21,917 nt of DNA from a virus, in IMG/VR virus record IMGVR_UViG_3300047557_002160, positions 1 through 21,917 of that record; one strand, written 5' to 3'. A program made the position numbers and the translations under genes. Below, one piece after another: positions 7,180-13,036 of the stretch (position 1 is its first letter; each line of letters begins with the position of its first letter). Below the pieces are notes generated by a model that saw only the letters and a list, made by a program, of their open reading frames with translations, made no database searches and was not told the origin of the DNA.

Positions 7180-7848
7180 TCAATCCCACAATCCACGGTA
7201 GTATTTGCCAAAAAGGCGTAAACCATTGTCAATGCGGTCATACACTTTTCTTATACCATCATAATCACAAACATATGTGTGATTTGGTCCGTGTTCCATT
7301 CGTTTGAGGTTTGAATGTTCATCATCAGGCACAAACACCATATCAATTTCACCAGAACTATATTCGTTTTCCCATGAATCATCAACAAGATGCTCGAAGG
7401 CAAAAATCATTTCATCAAGCACCCAATTCCATCGTGCATGAATGTCTGCTTCACCTTCTTTGATTGTGTGTTCTTTATAAAAATCAAATGTAGATTGTGA
7501 ATCATAATCTTCAGTTGTTGTCGCACGAAGATGTTCTGGCACATCTTCCAAATCAACAAAAGGTGAACCGTGTTTTGTTTCTTTGAGTTTCTTCAACATC
7601 GGAAGAATGATTGGTGAAAGTGTGTGATCCATATTCCACACATCCCAGTAATCAATCTTGATATAGTTGATTCGTGGGTGAACAAAGTCAAGAAACTTCA
7701 TCCATGCTACACAGAATGGCTCAAGAATATTTTTGAGGCGTTCGATGATTGGTTCGTCATAATCAATTTCACGCCAAAAGAAAACTTTCTCCAGTATTGT
7801 GTATGGAGAAACCCAATGACTACGATAGTTTGACAAATAGATTTTCAT
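7180..7848 (-). CDS. Conserved T4-like phage hypothetical protein
   Basis: 222 residues, acidic, rich in Trp, Tyr, Asp and His. The opening KIYLSNYRSHWVSPYTILEKVFFW and the central HPRINYIKIDYWDVWNMDHTL..IILPMLKKLKETKHGSP, WNWVLDEMIFAFEHL and GLRLFGKYYRGLWD blocks match a family I recall as widespread in T4-like marine phages and cyanophages; its function is unknown to me. No membrane segment. Two features of its expression are odd: there is no Shine-Dalgarno sequence before the ATG, and the T-run of the tmRNA terminator ends 3 nt before the start codon. It must therefore depend on read-through or on an unseen promoter. Confidence 0.8.
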   Translation of the reverse strand: MKIYLSNYRSHWVSPYTILEKVFFWREIDYDEPIIERLKNILEPFCVAWMKFLDFVHPRINYIKIDYWDVWNMDHTLSPIILPMLKKLKETKHGSPFVDLEDVPEHLRATTTEDYDSQSTFDFYKEHTIKEGEADIHARWNWVLDEMIFAFEHLVDDSWENEYSSGEIDMVFVPDDEHSNLKRMEHGPNHTYVCDYDGIRKVYDRIDNGLRLFGKYYRGLWD

Positions 7849-7850
7849 GG

Positions 7851-7899
7851 TAAAAAAATGTTTAGTGGGGGATATTGGTTAATAAGGAATCCCCCTAAA
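7851..7899 (-). terminator. Rho-independent terminator at the end of the tmRNA
   Basis: Minus strand: left arm TTTAGGGGGAT (7899-7889), loop of about 15 nt, right arm ATCCCCC-A-CTAAA (7873-7861, one unpaired base), then CA and seven T (7858-7852). The left arm is also the likely 3' end of the tmRNA coding piece. Confidence 0.75.
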
Positions 7900-8120
7900 C
7901 CCCAACTAGCAATTTAGGCTGCTAGTGCGTAACGCTCATCGTTTGCGTTTACTTGTTTTGCTTGATTTACAGTCATCGCCTACTGTGTTGCCTTCTCCAC
8001 TATCTCACCCTGTCGAAACCATGTCTGGCCCCTCAGAAGCACACAATGTATAATATGCTTTTGGTGGACCAGGTGGGAGTCGAACCCACGTCCAGAATGC
8101 CTTCACTTTGAAGGGATTAC
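7886..8120 (-). ncRNA. ssrA: Circularly permuted two-piece tmRNA
   Basis: tmRNA rescues stalled ribosomes and tags the nascent protein for proteolysis. On the minus strand the acceptor piece comes first (about 8118-8062): T-arm GTGGG-TTCGACT-CCCAC, then CTGGTCC-A-CCA ending at 8062. A 30-nt spacer with a 7-bp hairpin (8060-8037) follows, then the coding piece from 8031: GGGCCAG, then ACATGGTTTCGACAGGG, the universal tmRNA 5' signature. GGGCCAG pairs all 7 positions with CTGGTCC, and pair 3 is G-U, the alanyl-tRNA synthetase identity element. A 5-bp hairpin (7986-7969) precedes the tag. The tag stop codon sits in the loop of a perfect 7-bp hairpin (7926-7905), as in tmRNA helix 5. GGGGGATT near 7890 can pair with AATCCCTT of the acceptor piece. 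Ends of the mature pieces are approximate. Confidence 0.93.
7914..7946 (-). other. tmRNA tag reading frame, peptide ANDERYALAA
   Basis: GCA (7946) through TAA (7914) encodes ANDERYALAA, one residue different from the E. coli tag ANDENYALAA and ending in the ALAA degron read by ClpXP/ClpAP. The resume codon could instead be the GCA at 7961, giving a 15-residue tag AKQVNANDERYALAA; sequence alone does not settle this. The preference for the shorter tag rests on its length and identity with the proteobacterial form. Confidence 0.85.
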
Positions 8121-8127
8121 AACAATT

Positions 8128-8295
8128 CTATTCTTTACTTTCAACTAGAACACATCGTGCAGTAATGTTATCTCTACCTCTCACTAACAATATTGCTGCT
8201 TCAACACACTCTTCAAATCTGTCGTATGTTTTCCATCTCATTTCTACTGGTTCACTACCTGCCATAATTACTGTTACAAATAGTGCATAGAACAT
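8128..8295 (-). CDS. Small conserved-looking protein, 55 residues
   Basis: 55 codons from ATG 8295 to TAG 8128, starting 13 nt after the halogenase stop and ending just before the tmRNA acceptor piece. The sequence begins MFYALFVTVIMAGSEPVEMR and continues with WKTYDRFEECVEAAILLVRGR, a balanced composition with a hydrophobic strand, an amphipathic helix and a final strand, as in a compact alpha/beta fold. It is not recognised. There is no strong ribosome site (only GAG about 9 nt upstream). Support is the clean fit between neighbours and protein-like composition. A plus-strand frame across the same bases is judged a shadow. Confidence 0.65.
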   Translation of the reverse strand: MFYALFVTVIMAGSEPVEMRWKTYDRFEECVEAAILLVRGRDNITARCVLVESKE

Positions 8296-8308
8296 TGAAT
8301 TACTCGTT

Positions 8309-9481
8309 TTATTTAATTAAAGCACCTAATTCATCACGAATTTGTAGGTTATCTATATTCATCATAAAACTTCTTAATGACCAAGTGGCAATTCCATCTT
8401 TACCTTTTATATTAAAACTATCATTATAACTTTTACTTTTTAAAGATTGTTTTACAGCTTGTGCAAAGGTACTATTGGTTTGAAAATCTTTTTCTAGTTT
8501 TTCTTTTCCTAATTTTTGAGCATATCTCCAAAATTCACTATCATACGCCGAACCAGAAAAATAGTGCATTGCTATCATCGACTCTATTTCATCCACGATA
8601 GAATCATAAAAGAAATTTGCTTTTTGTAAATCATACTCTTTAAGTTTCCACAAACTTATAGAAATTCTATTCAAAATAATGGCAACTGATGTTGATGTTG
8701 CTTCTAACGGTTCTAAAAAATAACTAGCGTTGCCATTATAAAAAACTCTATCGGTAAAATTATTTTTTCTTGAGTAATTATTAAATTTTAATTTTCTTTC
8801 TAACGCAGGTTTTAAACCGAATTCATCTAAGATGTCCTGTACGTCATTTTTTATATCTTCTTCTGTGCAAAATTTATCATTGTAAATATATCCAATCGCA
8901 CATCTATTCTTCAAAGGTATACCAAATACCCAACCATATTTTTTCGCAAAGGTTAAAGTATATAAAAACTTAGGTAATTCCCAAGGACATTGAAATATCA
9001 TTGCAGAATTTACTGGTATTGCATCATGAGTATTATAATCATCAAAACTTTTTGGAGAACCAGTAGATACTGTCACATAATCGCTATCAATTTTATTCGG
9101 ATCAATAATATTTGATTCTATGATTTTGACACGTGAATTATTTTTCAATCTTTCAAACACATAGTCTTGAAATTGTAAGGCATTAAAGTGTATGCCATAA
9201 TCACCCAAAGGAAATGTGTGTACGTATTCTTTTCCTTTGCCCCAATTCCTTTTCCAAACACCAAGTTTTGGTGTGGAATTAATTTTATCCATGTCAACAC
9301 TATCTACACCTAAAGTATCGGATATGTTTCTTGGAAATATAAGAGTTGTGCCTTCTCCAACTGGTGCAGTTTCAATGTTTGGGTCATATATCCAATCAAT
9401 CTCCCAATCAGTGTATCTCAAATAGTGTGCAACTGTTAAACAACCTACAGTTCCTTTTCCCACAACGGCGATTTTTTTCAT
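8309..9481 (-). CDS. Flavin-dependent halogenase, tryptophan-halogenase family
   Basis: 390 residues. Such enzymes use reduced FAD, oxygen and halide to make hypohalous acid that halogenates a substrate through an active-site Lys. Visible: dinucleotide-binding GKGTVG (8-13); VGEGTT (41-46); candidate catalytic Lys72 in STPKLGVW; GWVFGIPL (183-190), the counterpart of the family WxWxIP motif that separates the flavin and substrate sites, but with Val and Phe changes; and FLEPLEATS (255-263), the counterpart of the F(I/L)xPLEST flavin motif. Viral members are known: VirX1 from cyanophage Syn10 iodinates diverse substrates. Substrate and halide are unknown here. By eye the gene is more AT-rich than its neighbours, consistent with recent transfer. 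No flavin reductase is nearby, so a host reductase would be needed. There is no clear Shine-Dalgarno; the gene starts 6 nt after the preceding stop. Confidence 0.88.
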   Translation of the reverse strand: MKKIAVVGKGTVGCLTVAHYLRYTDWEIDWIYDPNIETAPVGEGTTLIFPRNISDTLGVDSVDMDKINSTPKLGVWKRNWGKGKEYVHTFPLGDYGIHFNALQFQDYVFERLKNNSRVKIIESNIIDPNKIDSDYVTVSTGSPKSFDDYNTHDAIPVNSAMIFQCPWELPKFLYTLTFAKKYGWVFGIPLKNRCAIGYIYNDKFCTEEDIKNDVQDILDEFGLKPALERKLKFNNYSRKNNFTDRVFYNGNASYFLEPLEATSTSVAIILNRISISLWKLKEYDLQKANFFYDSIVDEIESMIAMHYFSGSAYDSEFWRYAQKLGKEKLEKDFQTNSTFAQAVKQSLKSKSYNDSFNIKGKDGIATWSLRSFMMNIDNLQIRDELGALIK

Positions 9482-9487
9482 AATATA

Positions 9488-9649
9488 TTATTTTACAGTA
9501 ATACCATCTTCTTTCAACATTGCATTAAATTCGTTTCTCTTGGAAGCATACCAGCCCCATGAACCAAAGAATGTGGTACCAGGATTTGGTCCACATTCTC
9601 TCAAATAATTATCGAGTCTTTCGTAATATTCTTTTTCACTGATTGTCAT
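9488..9649 (-). CDS. Small protein (53 aa) upstream of the halogenase
   Basis: 53 codons from ATG 9649 to TAA 9488. Only 2 nt separate it from the preceding stop and 6 nt from the halogenase ATG, so it is almost certainly cotranscribed and coupled. The ribosome site is a modest GGA about 7 nt upstream. The sequence begins MTISEKEYYERLDNYLRECG and has a central GPNPGTTFFGSWGWYASKRNEF with a Trp/Gly turn and an amphipathic helix on each side. Not recognised. Position suggests possible partnership with the halogenase (inference only). Confidence 0.7.
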   Translation of the reverse strand: MTISEKEYYERLDNYLRECGPNPGTTFFGSWGWYASKRNEFNAMLKEDGITVK

Positions 9650-9651
9650 AA

Positions 9652-10182
9652 TTATTCCGTTGTAAATCTTGCAGAACCTTTACTTGTTCTACCAGGTTTC
9701 AGCGGCTTATCAGATTTTGGTTTTGTTTCTGTTTGAAACGGTGCATGTGCCTTATTAAAGGCCATTTTTCCTACGTTCTCTGTCTTGCCGTGGCCTGGGA
9801 ATCCTGTTTTGTTTGTTCCATGTAAGGTCGCTGTTTTTCCATCATGATGTAAGATTGAGTCTTGATTATAATGTTCTCCATGTTTTTTAACATCATGGAG
9901 TAGTTGTTTGCCGTGTTCATCTCCTTTTCCTTTTGCATGTACCAAAATAGACTTCTCTTTACCACCTTCCCAATGACCTTCTACTTCTTTGTGAGTATAG
10001 CCCTGTGCAGTGAGTTTCTTTTTCAGTTCTTCGTGGTTCTTTTTGTTTTGCTCTGGCGACACTTCGTCATGTGGTCGCTGTGAAGAAAGGATCGCATAAT
10101 GACGACCTTCTTCTGCATGTTTGTGCAATCTTGCTAGTGGATTGCCTTCATCTAGTTGTGTATGTTGTTTGAATGATAGCAT
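9652..10182 (-). CDS. Basic His/Lys-rich protein, candidate capsid-targeted internal head protein
   Basis: 176 residues, strongly basic and His-rich. The first 12 residues MLSFKQHTQLDE resemble the capsid-targeting peptides of T4 internal head proteins (a short amphipathic helix ending in L-x-E), and LDE-G at 10-13 fits the T4 gp21 prohead protease cleavage rule (hydrophobic-x-Glu before a small residue). The central part (about 25-120), with AILSSQRP, NKKNHEELKKKLTAQGY, EKSILVHAKG and HGEHYNQDSILHHDG, resembles DUF3293-like or polyvalent-protein domains, whose function is unknown. The tail is Lys/Thr/Ser-rich. If packaged, it would be injected with DNA. An upstream AATAAATA would suit late expression. 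Ribosome site GGAGG lies 4 nt before the ATG. Packaging is inference; it may simply be a cytoplasmic protein. Confidence 0.7.
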   Translation of the reverse strand: MLSFKQHTQLDEGNPLARLHKHAEEGRHYAILSSQRPHDEVSPEQNKKNHEELKKKLTAQGYTHKEVEGHWEGGKEKSILVHAKGKGDEHGKQLLHDVKKHGEHYNQDSILHHDGKTATLHGTNKTGFPGHGKTENVGKMAFNKAHAPFQTETKPKSDKPLKPGRTSKGSARFTTE

Positions 10183-10197
10183 GATGCCTCCAAAATG

Positions 10198-10863
10198 TCA
10201 AGCATATTTATTAATATACTCCATTAATGGTTGCCGATAGTCATGAATCTGTTTCTCAAAAATCTGTGCTGGTCCTTCTTCGGTAGCAATCACCACTACA
10301 ATATCATCAATCCAGATGCCAGTTCGTTCAGCAAACATCAGAGCATATGCTGTACATTGCATAAAGTAGTTCTGAATATACTCTTCATCTTTCTGCTTGG
10401 TGGAAGTTTTGAAGTCAATAACCGACAACTTACCGTCCCATTCAGCAATCAAGTCAACACGACCAGCAACTCTGAGTTTATCGGAATATAATGCCTGTTC
10501 TTGTGCATAGATTTTACCAACGCTTCGATCAAGGTCTGGCTTGATTTTGAAGAATAGTTCTTTCATATCGGGCATCAGCATTTGCATCTTCATTTCGGAT
10601 ATCTCATTATTGAGATAATCTTCACAAATCTTATGCACTTTTGTACCACGATTTGATGCCTTGCGTGATATTTGATTTGCACGTTCTTCACCAACAGCCT
10701 GACGCCATTCATAAATGGCTTGCTTGCCATAATGCGAAAGTACCGTAGTGATAGACTTATACTGGTTACCCTCAGGCGTAGTATAAATCCTACCACTATC
10801 GGTAGTTTCGGCGTTTAAATCAAATTGGAGTTGAGGTAAACTTACATGTTCAAATATTCGCAT
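10198..10863 (-). CDS. PD-(D/E)XK superfamily exonuclease (RecB/Cas4/MGME1-like)
   Basis: 221 residues. The nuclease core is visible: RGTKVHKICEDYL (72-84) with His77, a usual RecB-family position; GRVDLIAEW (134-142) with metal-binding Asp137; VIDFKTS (148-154) with Asp150 and catalytic Lys152; and QCTAYALMF (169-177), the QxxxY motif that marks RecB-like and Cas4-like nucleases. The N-terminal part contains a YTTPEGNQYKSITTVLS segment typical of phage members, which resemble mitochondrial MGME1. It would process DNA ends, probably single-stranded, in replication, recombination or host DNA degradation. No iron-sulphur Cys cluster of the Cas4 or AddB kind is present. The start overlaps the stop of the preceding small gene (TAATG). 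Confidence 0.85.
   Translation of the reverse strand: MRIFEHVSLPQLQFDLNAETTDSGRIYTTPEGNQYKSITTVLSHYGKQAIYEWRQAVGEERANQISRKASNRGTKVHKICEDYLNNEISEMKMQMLMPDMKELFFKIKPDLDRSVGKIYAQEQALYSDKLRVAGRVDLIAEWDGKLSVIDFKTSTKQKDEEYIQNYFMQCTAYALMFAERTGIWIDDIVVVIATEEGPAQIFEKQIHDYRQPLMEYINKYA
10205..10212 (-). promoter_or_regulatory. Possible T4-type late promoter (AATAAATA)
   Basis: AATAAATA on the minus strand, 7 of 8 matches to the T4 late -10 element TATAAATA, lies in the last codons of the exonuclease gene and 22 nt before the start of the basic protein gene, a workable distance. A single 8-mer in AT-rich DNA is weak evidence by itself. Confidence 0.35.
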
Positions 10864-11045
10864 TATGTAAAATAGTGATTTCGGCTGTGATGTGGATAAC
10901 TTTGTCTAGGGTACTTCTTTTCAATCTTTGCAGTGATGTTTTCTTTTTCCATTTGAGAAATTTCTGTAGTCATTTCTTTTTCAAGTTCTCTTGTAATGTA
11001 TTCGTTCAGTAATGCCACTTTTTTATGCAAAGATTTTTTAGCCAT
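10863..11045 (-). CDS. Small charged hypothetical protein
   Basis: 60 residues, Lys/Glu-rich and mostly helical in its first two thirds (heptad-like LLNEYITRELEKEM, 12-25), then a basic, His/Tyr-rich end SYPHHSRNHYFT. Not recognised. It has one of the strongest ribosome sites of the window (AAGGAG about 5 nt before the ATG), and its stop overlaps the exonuclease start (TAATG), so it is a real gene and coupled to the nuclease; an accessory role there is possible but unproven. Confidence 0.65.
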   Translation of the reverse strand: MAKKSLHKKVALLNEYITRELEKEMTTEISQMEKENITAKIEKKYPRQSYPHHSRNHYFT

Positions 11046-11078
11046 ATACGCTCCTTTGTGAAGGTTCGCATAATATAA

Positions 11079-11384
11079 TTACTGCCCAAATTTTCCTAAA
11101 TGTTTATCTACAAGCCGTTGTGTTTGTGCTTCTTTGATAGATTTCTTACCGTGTTTATTGGCCACAGAAGATTGTTTGTGGTTCTCGGAAACTTTTGCTA
11201 GAACTTCTTTAAATCCGTCTGGTACTTTACCAGTGATTGATACGCCACTGACAATAGACATGGCGCCAAGATGAACTTGTTGTATGTGTGGATTCGTTTT
11301 AAGATATTCTTCTTTGCTTGAAATGCTTAGAAGTTTCTCGAATGTTTCACCAGTTTCAGTATTATAAAAATCGTATGTTGGCAT
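11079..11384 (-). CDS. Conserved phage protein, FmdB-like fold without zinc cysteines
   Basis: 101 residues from the ATG at 11384, which overlaps the preceding stop (TAATG). A longer frame from 11426 would run 42 bp back into the upstream gene and lacks support. The opening MPTYDFYNTETGETFEKLLS resembles the first strands of FmdB-type zinc ribbons (MPTYxFxCxxCG), but the Cys positions are replaced and no Cys remains. EYLKTNPHIQQV and DGFKEVLAKVSENHKQS are blocks I recall from T4-like and podoviral proteins of unknown function. The end is basic. No clear Shine-Dalgarno, so expression probably depends on coupling. Confidence 0.75.
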   Translation of the reverse strand: MPTYDFYNTETGETFEKLLSISSKEEYLKTNPHIQQVHLGAMSIVSGVSITGKVPDGFKEVLAKVSENHKQSSVANKHGKKSIKEAQTQRLVDKHLGKFGQ

Positions 11385-11926
11385 TATGCAGGTATGTACC
11401 AATTGGGTATAGAACGTTTTGTCCATCGTGCAAAACGTGTCTTTTTTTCATTATAGTATTTATGATATGATGCTAGTGAATTGCCGGTTATTTTACAATC
11501 ATCAGGCATTGCAGGTGTAGGTTCAGTTTCACTTAAACCAACTGGAATTTTTTCTGGTAGTTTTGCCAGATCATCTCTCAGTCTTGCACATGCATGAACT
11601 TTACCATAACGATATGTATACTCGTCAAGTAAATAGCACCACATTTCATAGAGCCATTTGTAATTCAAATGATTTGCCCGAGCCCAAACATTTGACGGAT
11701 GATTAACATGTGATGCTTTCATCAATCGCTGTTCACGATCATCGGGCAAACGCCAACGTTTAATCTTACGACCGTTTGCAGTCAAGTCATAATACTCTTG
11801 GCCGTCACGAATTCGATGCGCCGTTGACAATAATTGTGCATACTCAATAATCATCTTAACCACGTGCTTATCGCAGTGGTATTCGGCGCATGTTTTCGGA
11901 TTGTGGTCTAGATAAAAGATGTTCAT
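11384..11926 (-). CDS. Conserved phage protein (MNIFYLD..CDKHVVKMI family)
   Basis: 180 residues from the ATG at 11926, which overlaps the lipoprotein stop (TGATG). A TTG at 11947 would add seven residues and is less likely. Signature: MNIFYLDHNPKTCAEYHCDK then HVVKMIIEYAQLLSTAHR, and later HPSNVWARANHLNYKWLYEM and ASYHKYYNEKK..RWTKR. Conserved Cys/His (CAEYHCDKHVVK) could bind metal. I know this family as frequent in phages without an assigned function. Database entries sometimes link it with pyrimidine-dimer glycosylases because of a C-terminal YHKYY-like stretch; I do not regard that as secure. Soluble and Trp/Tyr-rich, with a possible nucleic-acid role. Confidence 0.78.
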   Translation of the reverse strand: MNIFYLDHNPKTCAEYHCDKHVVKMIIEYAQLLSTAHRIRDGQEYYDLTANGRKIKRWRLPDDREQRLMKASHVNHPSNVWARANHLNYKWLYEMWCYLLDEYTYRYGKVHACARLRDDLAKLPEKIPVGLSETEPTPAMPDDCKITGNSLASYHKYYNEKKTRFARWTKRSIPNWYIPA

Positions 11927-12201
11927 CAGAAACAAAAGAATTTGCAACTTACATGACCTTCAGAAGGTCGATTTTTTTGTTGCATTTGTAAATGTGTGAG
12001 TTCTTTCAAGTGCTGATACTTGAGTTCAGCCTCACGGCGTTCCATTTCACGTTCTAATTGTTCAACACGAACAATTTTTTCACGCAACAGTTCTTGATCA
12101 TTCAGACTGCGTGGATTCATAACAGGATCACGAACAGTAGTGCCACATGCTGTCATAAGCAGCAGTGGCGCAAGAAAAATTAATTTACTTTTTGTCTTCA
12201 T
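11926..12201 (-). CDS. Small lipoprotein with coiled coil
   Basis: 91 residues. The N-terminus is a lipoprotein signal: MKTKSK, hydrophobic LIFLAPLLL, then lipobox LMTAC with the acylated Cys19 followed by Gly-Thr-Thr. After a short linker, residues 33-75 are a continuous charged helix (QELLREKIVRVEQLEREMERREAELKYQHL) typical of a coiled coil. The end has two further Cys. It is exported and anchored to a membrane, probably the outer one since residue 2 after Cys is not Asp. Candidates are an o-spanin-like lysis protein or an exclusion lipoprotein; neither can be proven. The start lies inside the preceding membrane-protein gene (17-bp overlap), with its own ribosome site (GAGGA, 6 nt upstream). 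Confidence 0.75.
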   Translation of the reverse strand: MKTKSKLIFLAPLLLMTACGTTVRDPVMNPRSLNDQELLREKIVRVEQLEREMERREAELKYQHLKELTHLQMQQKNRPSEGHVSCKFFCF

Positions 12202-12427
12202 CTTTATCCTCTGGTGTCATCTTACTCATAATATAAACCAATGCAATAAATTGCACGGCACCGTGGGAACCACCCATAGCAATAAGAGCCATGAAAAAAA
12301 CAACGATATGAAATTTTTGGCGCTCAGTAAAGAGATTGCCATAGAAATTTGCTGTACTAATAGCTTCAACGGCTTGTTCCTCAATCTGTAGATATTTGGT
12401 AACAAGCCACTGTTTAAGTTTTGACAT
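12185..12427 (-). CDS. Small two-TM membrane protein
   Basis: 80 residues from the ATG at 12427, which has a clear GAGGTG ribosome site. A longer in-frame form from 12517 was rejected because its first 30 codons look non-coding and lack such a site. Residues 1-38 are an amphipathic soluble part; two hydrophobic segments follow (about 40-52 and 57-69) separated by GGSHG; the end is highly charged (TPEDKDEDKK). Not recognised. The combination of a short membrane protein and an overlapping lipoprotein recalls lysis or membrane-defence gene pairs, and the hairpin topology with charged tail would also suit a holin, but there is no direct evidence. Confidence 0.65.
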   Translation of the reverse strand: MSKLKQWLVTKYLQIEEQAVEAISTANFYGNLFTERQKFHIVVFFMALIAMGGSHGAVQFIALVYIMSKMTPEDKDEDKK

Positions 12428-12528
12428 TTTCACCTCATAAAAGAAGGGGCACGTGGATGTCTCCCGACATTCATTGTTGTTTAATGGCGAGCCTATTGCA
12501 ACGCTGACGGCAGCCACCCCGAAACTGA

Positions 12529-12972
12529 TTACTCGGTGATTTCGGTTACTTCATCCTCAATCACAGGTGCGACAGGTGCATCGACCTTAGCAGGTTTTGC
12601 AGCCTTAGTTTTGGCAGGTTTTGCCTTCAAAGCGGCCAAGGATTTCACTGGCTTACTTGCAAACTTACTGGCAGAAGGTTTGAGTGTAGCCTGACCAGGC
12701 ACAAACGACTCAGCACCAACGGACTTCAAATAGTCCTTGATAACTTGAGGATTTGTAATCTGATAGCCAGTCACATTACGACCATCTTTGATAACCTTCA
12801 CAACACCATCAGTATTGGTTTTGATGTGCCAGATATAGGTTGACAAACGATAGGTATAGATATCGTTACCAAGTTTAGATTCAATCTCATCTTTAGTAAC
12901 AACATTACCTTCTTGCAACAGTGTCAACAGTTTGACAAAAGGAGGCAAAGAGCCTGATTTGGTACGTGCCAT
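12529..12972 (-). CDS. Winged-helix-like protein with histone H1-like Ala/Lys/Pro tail
   Basis: 147 residues. Residues 8-88 look like a compact winged helix: helix PFVKLLTLLQEG, helix TKDEIESKLG, recognition-type helix YRLSTYIWHIKT, then a beta wing VVKVIKDGRNVTGYQITN. The tail (about 97-135) is built from repeated K-P-A-K/A-A-K units as in histone H1 and other flexible DNA-coating tails, and ends acidic (EDEVTEITE). It probably binds DNA and may act as a regulator or nucleoid-like protein; the target is unknown. Ribosome site AGGAG lies 9 nt upstream, and a sigma70-like promoter sits 33 nt before the start, suggesting early expression. Confidence 0.7.
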   Translation of the reverse strand: MARTKSGSLPPFVKLLTLLQEGNVVTKDEIESKLGNDIYTYRLSTYIWHIKTNTDGVVKVIKDGRNVTGYQITNPQVIKDYLKSVGAESFVPGQATLKPSASKFASKPVKSLAALKAKPAKTKAAKPAKVDAPVAPVIEDEVTEITE

Positions 12973-13004
12973 AATAAAAACTCCTATTCAACAATGGAAA
13001 CTAC

Positions 13005-13033
13005 ATGATAACATGATACTGTAACTTTGGCAA
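13005..13033 (-). promoter_or_regulatory. Sigma70-like promoter for the winged-helix gene
   Basis: Minus strand: TTGCCA (13033-13028), 17 bp, TATCAT (13010-13005). Each hexamer has five of six consensus matches. The predicted start near 12998 gives a leader of about 25 nt with the AGGAG ribosome site, in a true intergenic gap. Confidence 0.55.
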
Positions 13034-13036
13034 GCA

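Noticed and set aside
8062-8118. Ordinary tRNA gene, because of a T-arm and CCA end
   Set aside because: There is no anticodon or D-arm upstream, and the partner of the acceptor stem lies downstream in permuted tmRNA order.
8108-8290. Plus-strand open frame of 60 codons across the tmRNA acceptor end
   Set aside because: It is the reverse of the 55-aa minus-strand gene and the tmRNA T-arm, and all neighbours are on the minus strand.
10173-10201. TTGACA-17 bp-TATCAT on the minus strand as a promoter
   Set aside because: It would start transcription inside the first codons of the 9652-10182 gene, and its spacer is the ribosome site and start codon; probably chance.
11384-11926. Pyrimidine-dimer glycosylase (DenV) assignment
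   Set aside because: Only a short C-terminal YHKYY-like stretch is shared; the catalytic N-terminal Thr and overall layout of DenV are not seen.
12428-12517. N-terminal extension of the two-TM protein by 30 codons
   Set aside because: Poor composition and no ribosome site, while the ATG at 12427 has a clear GAGGTG.
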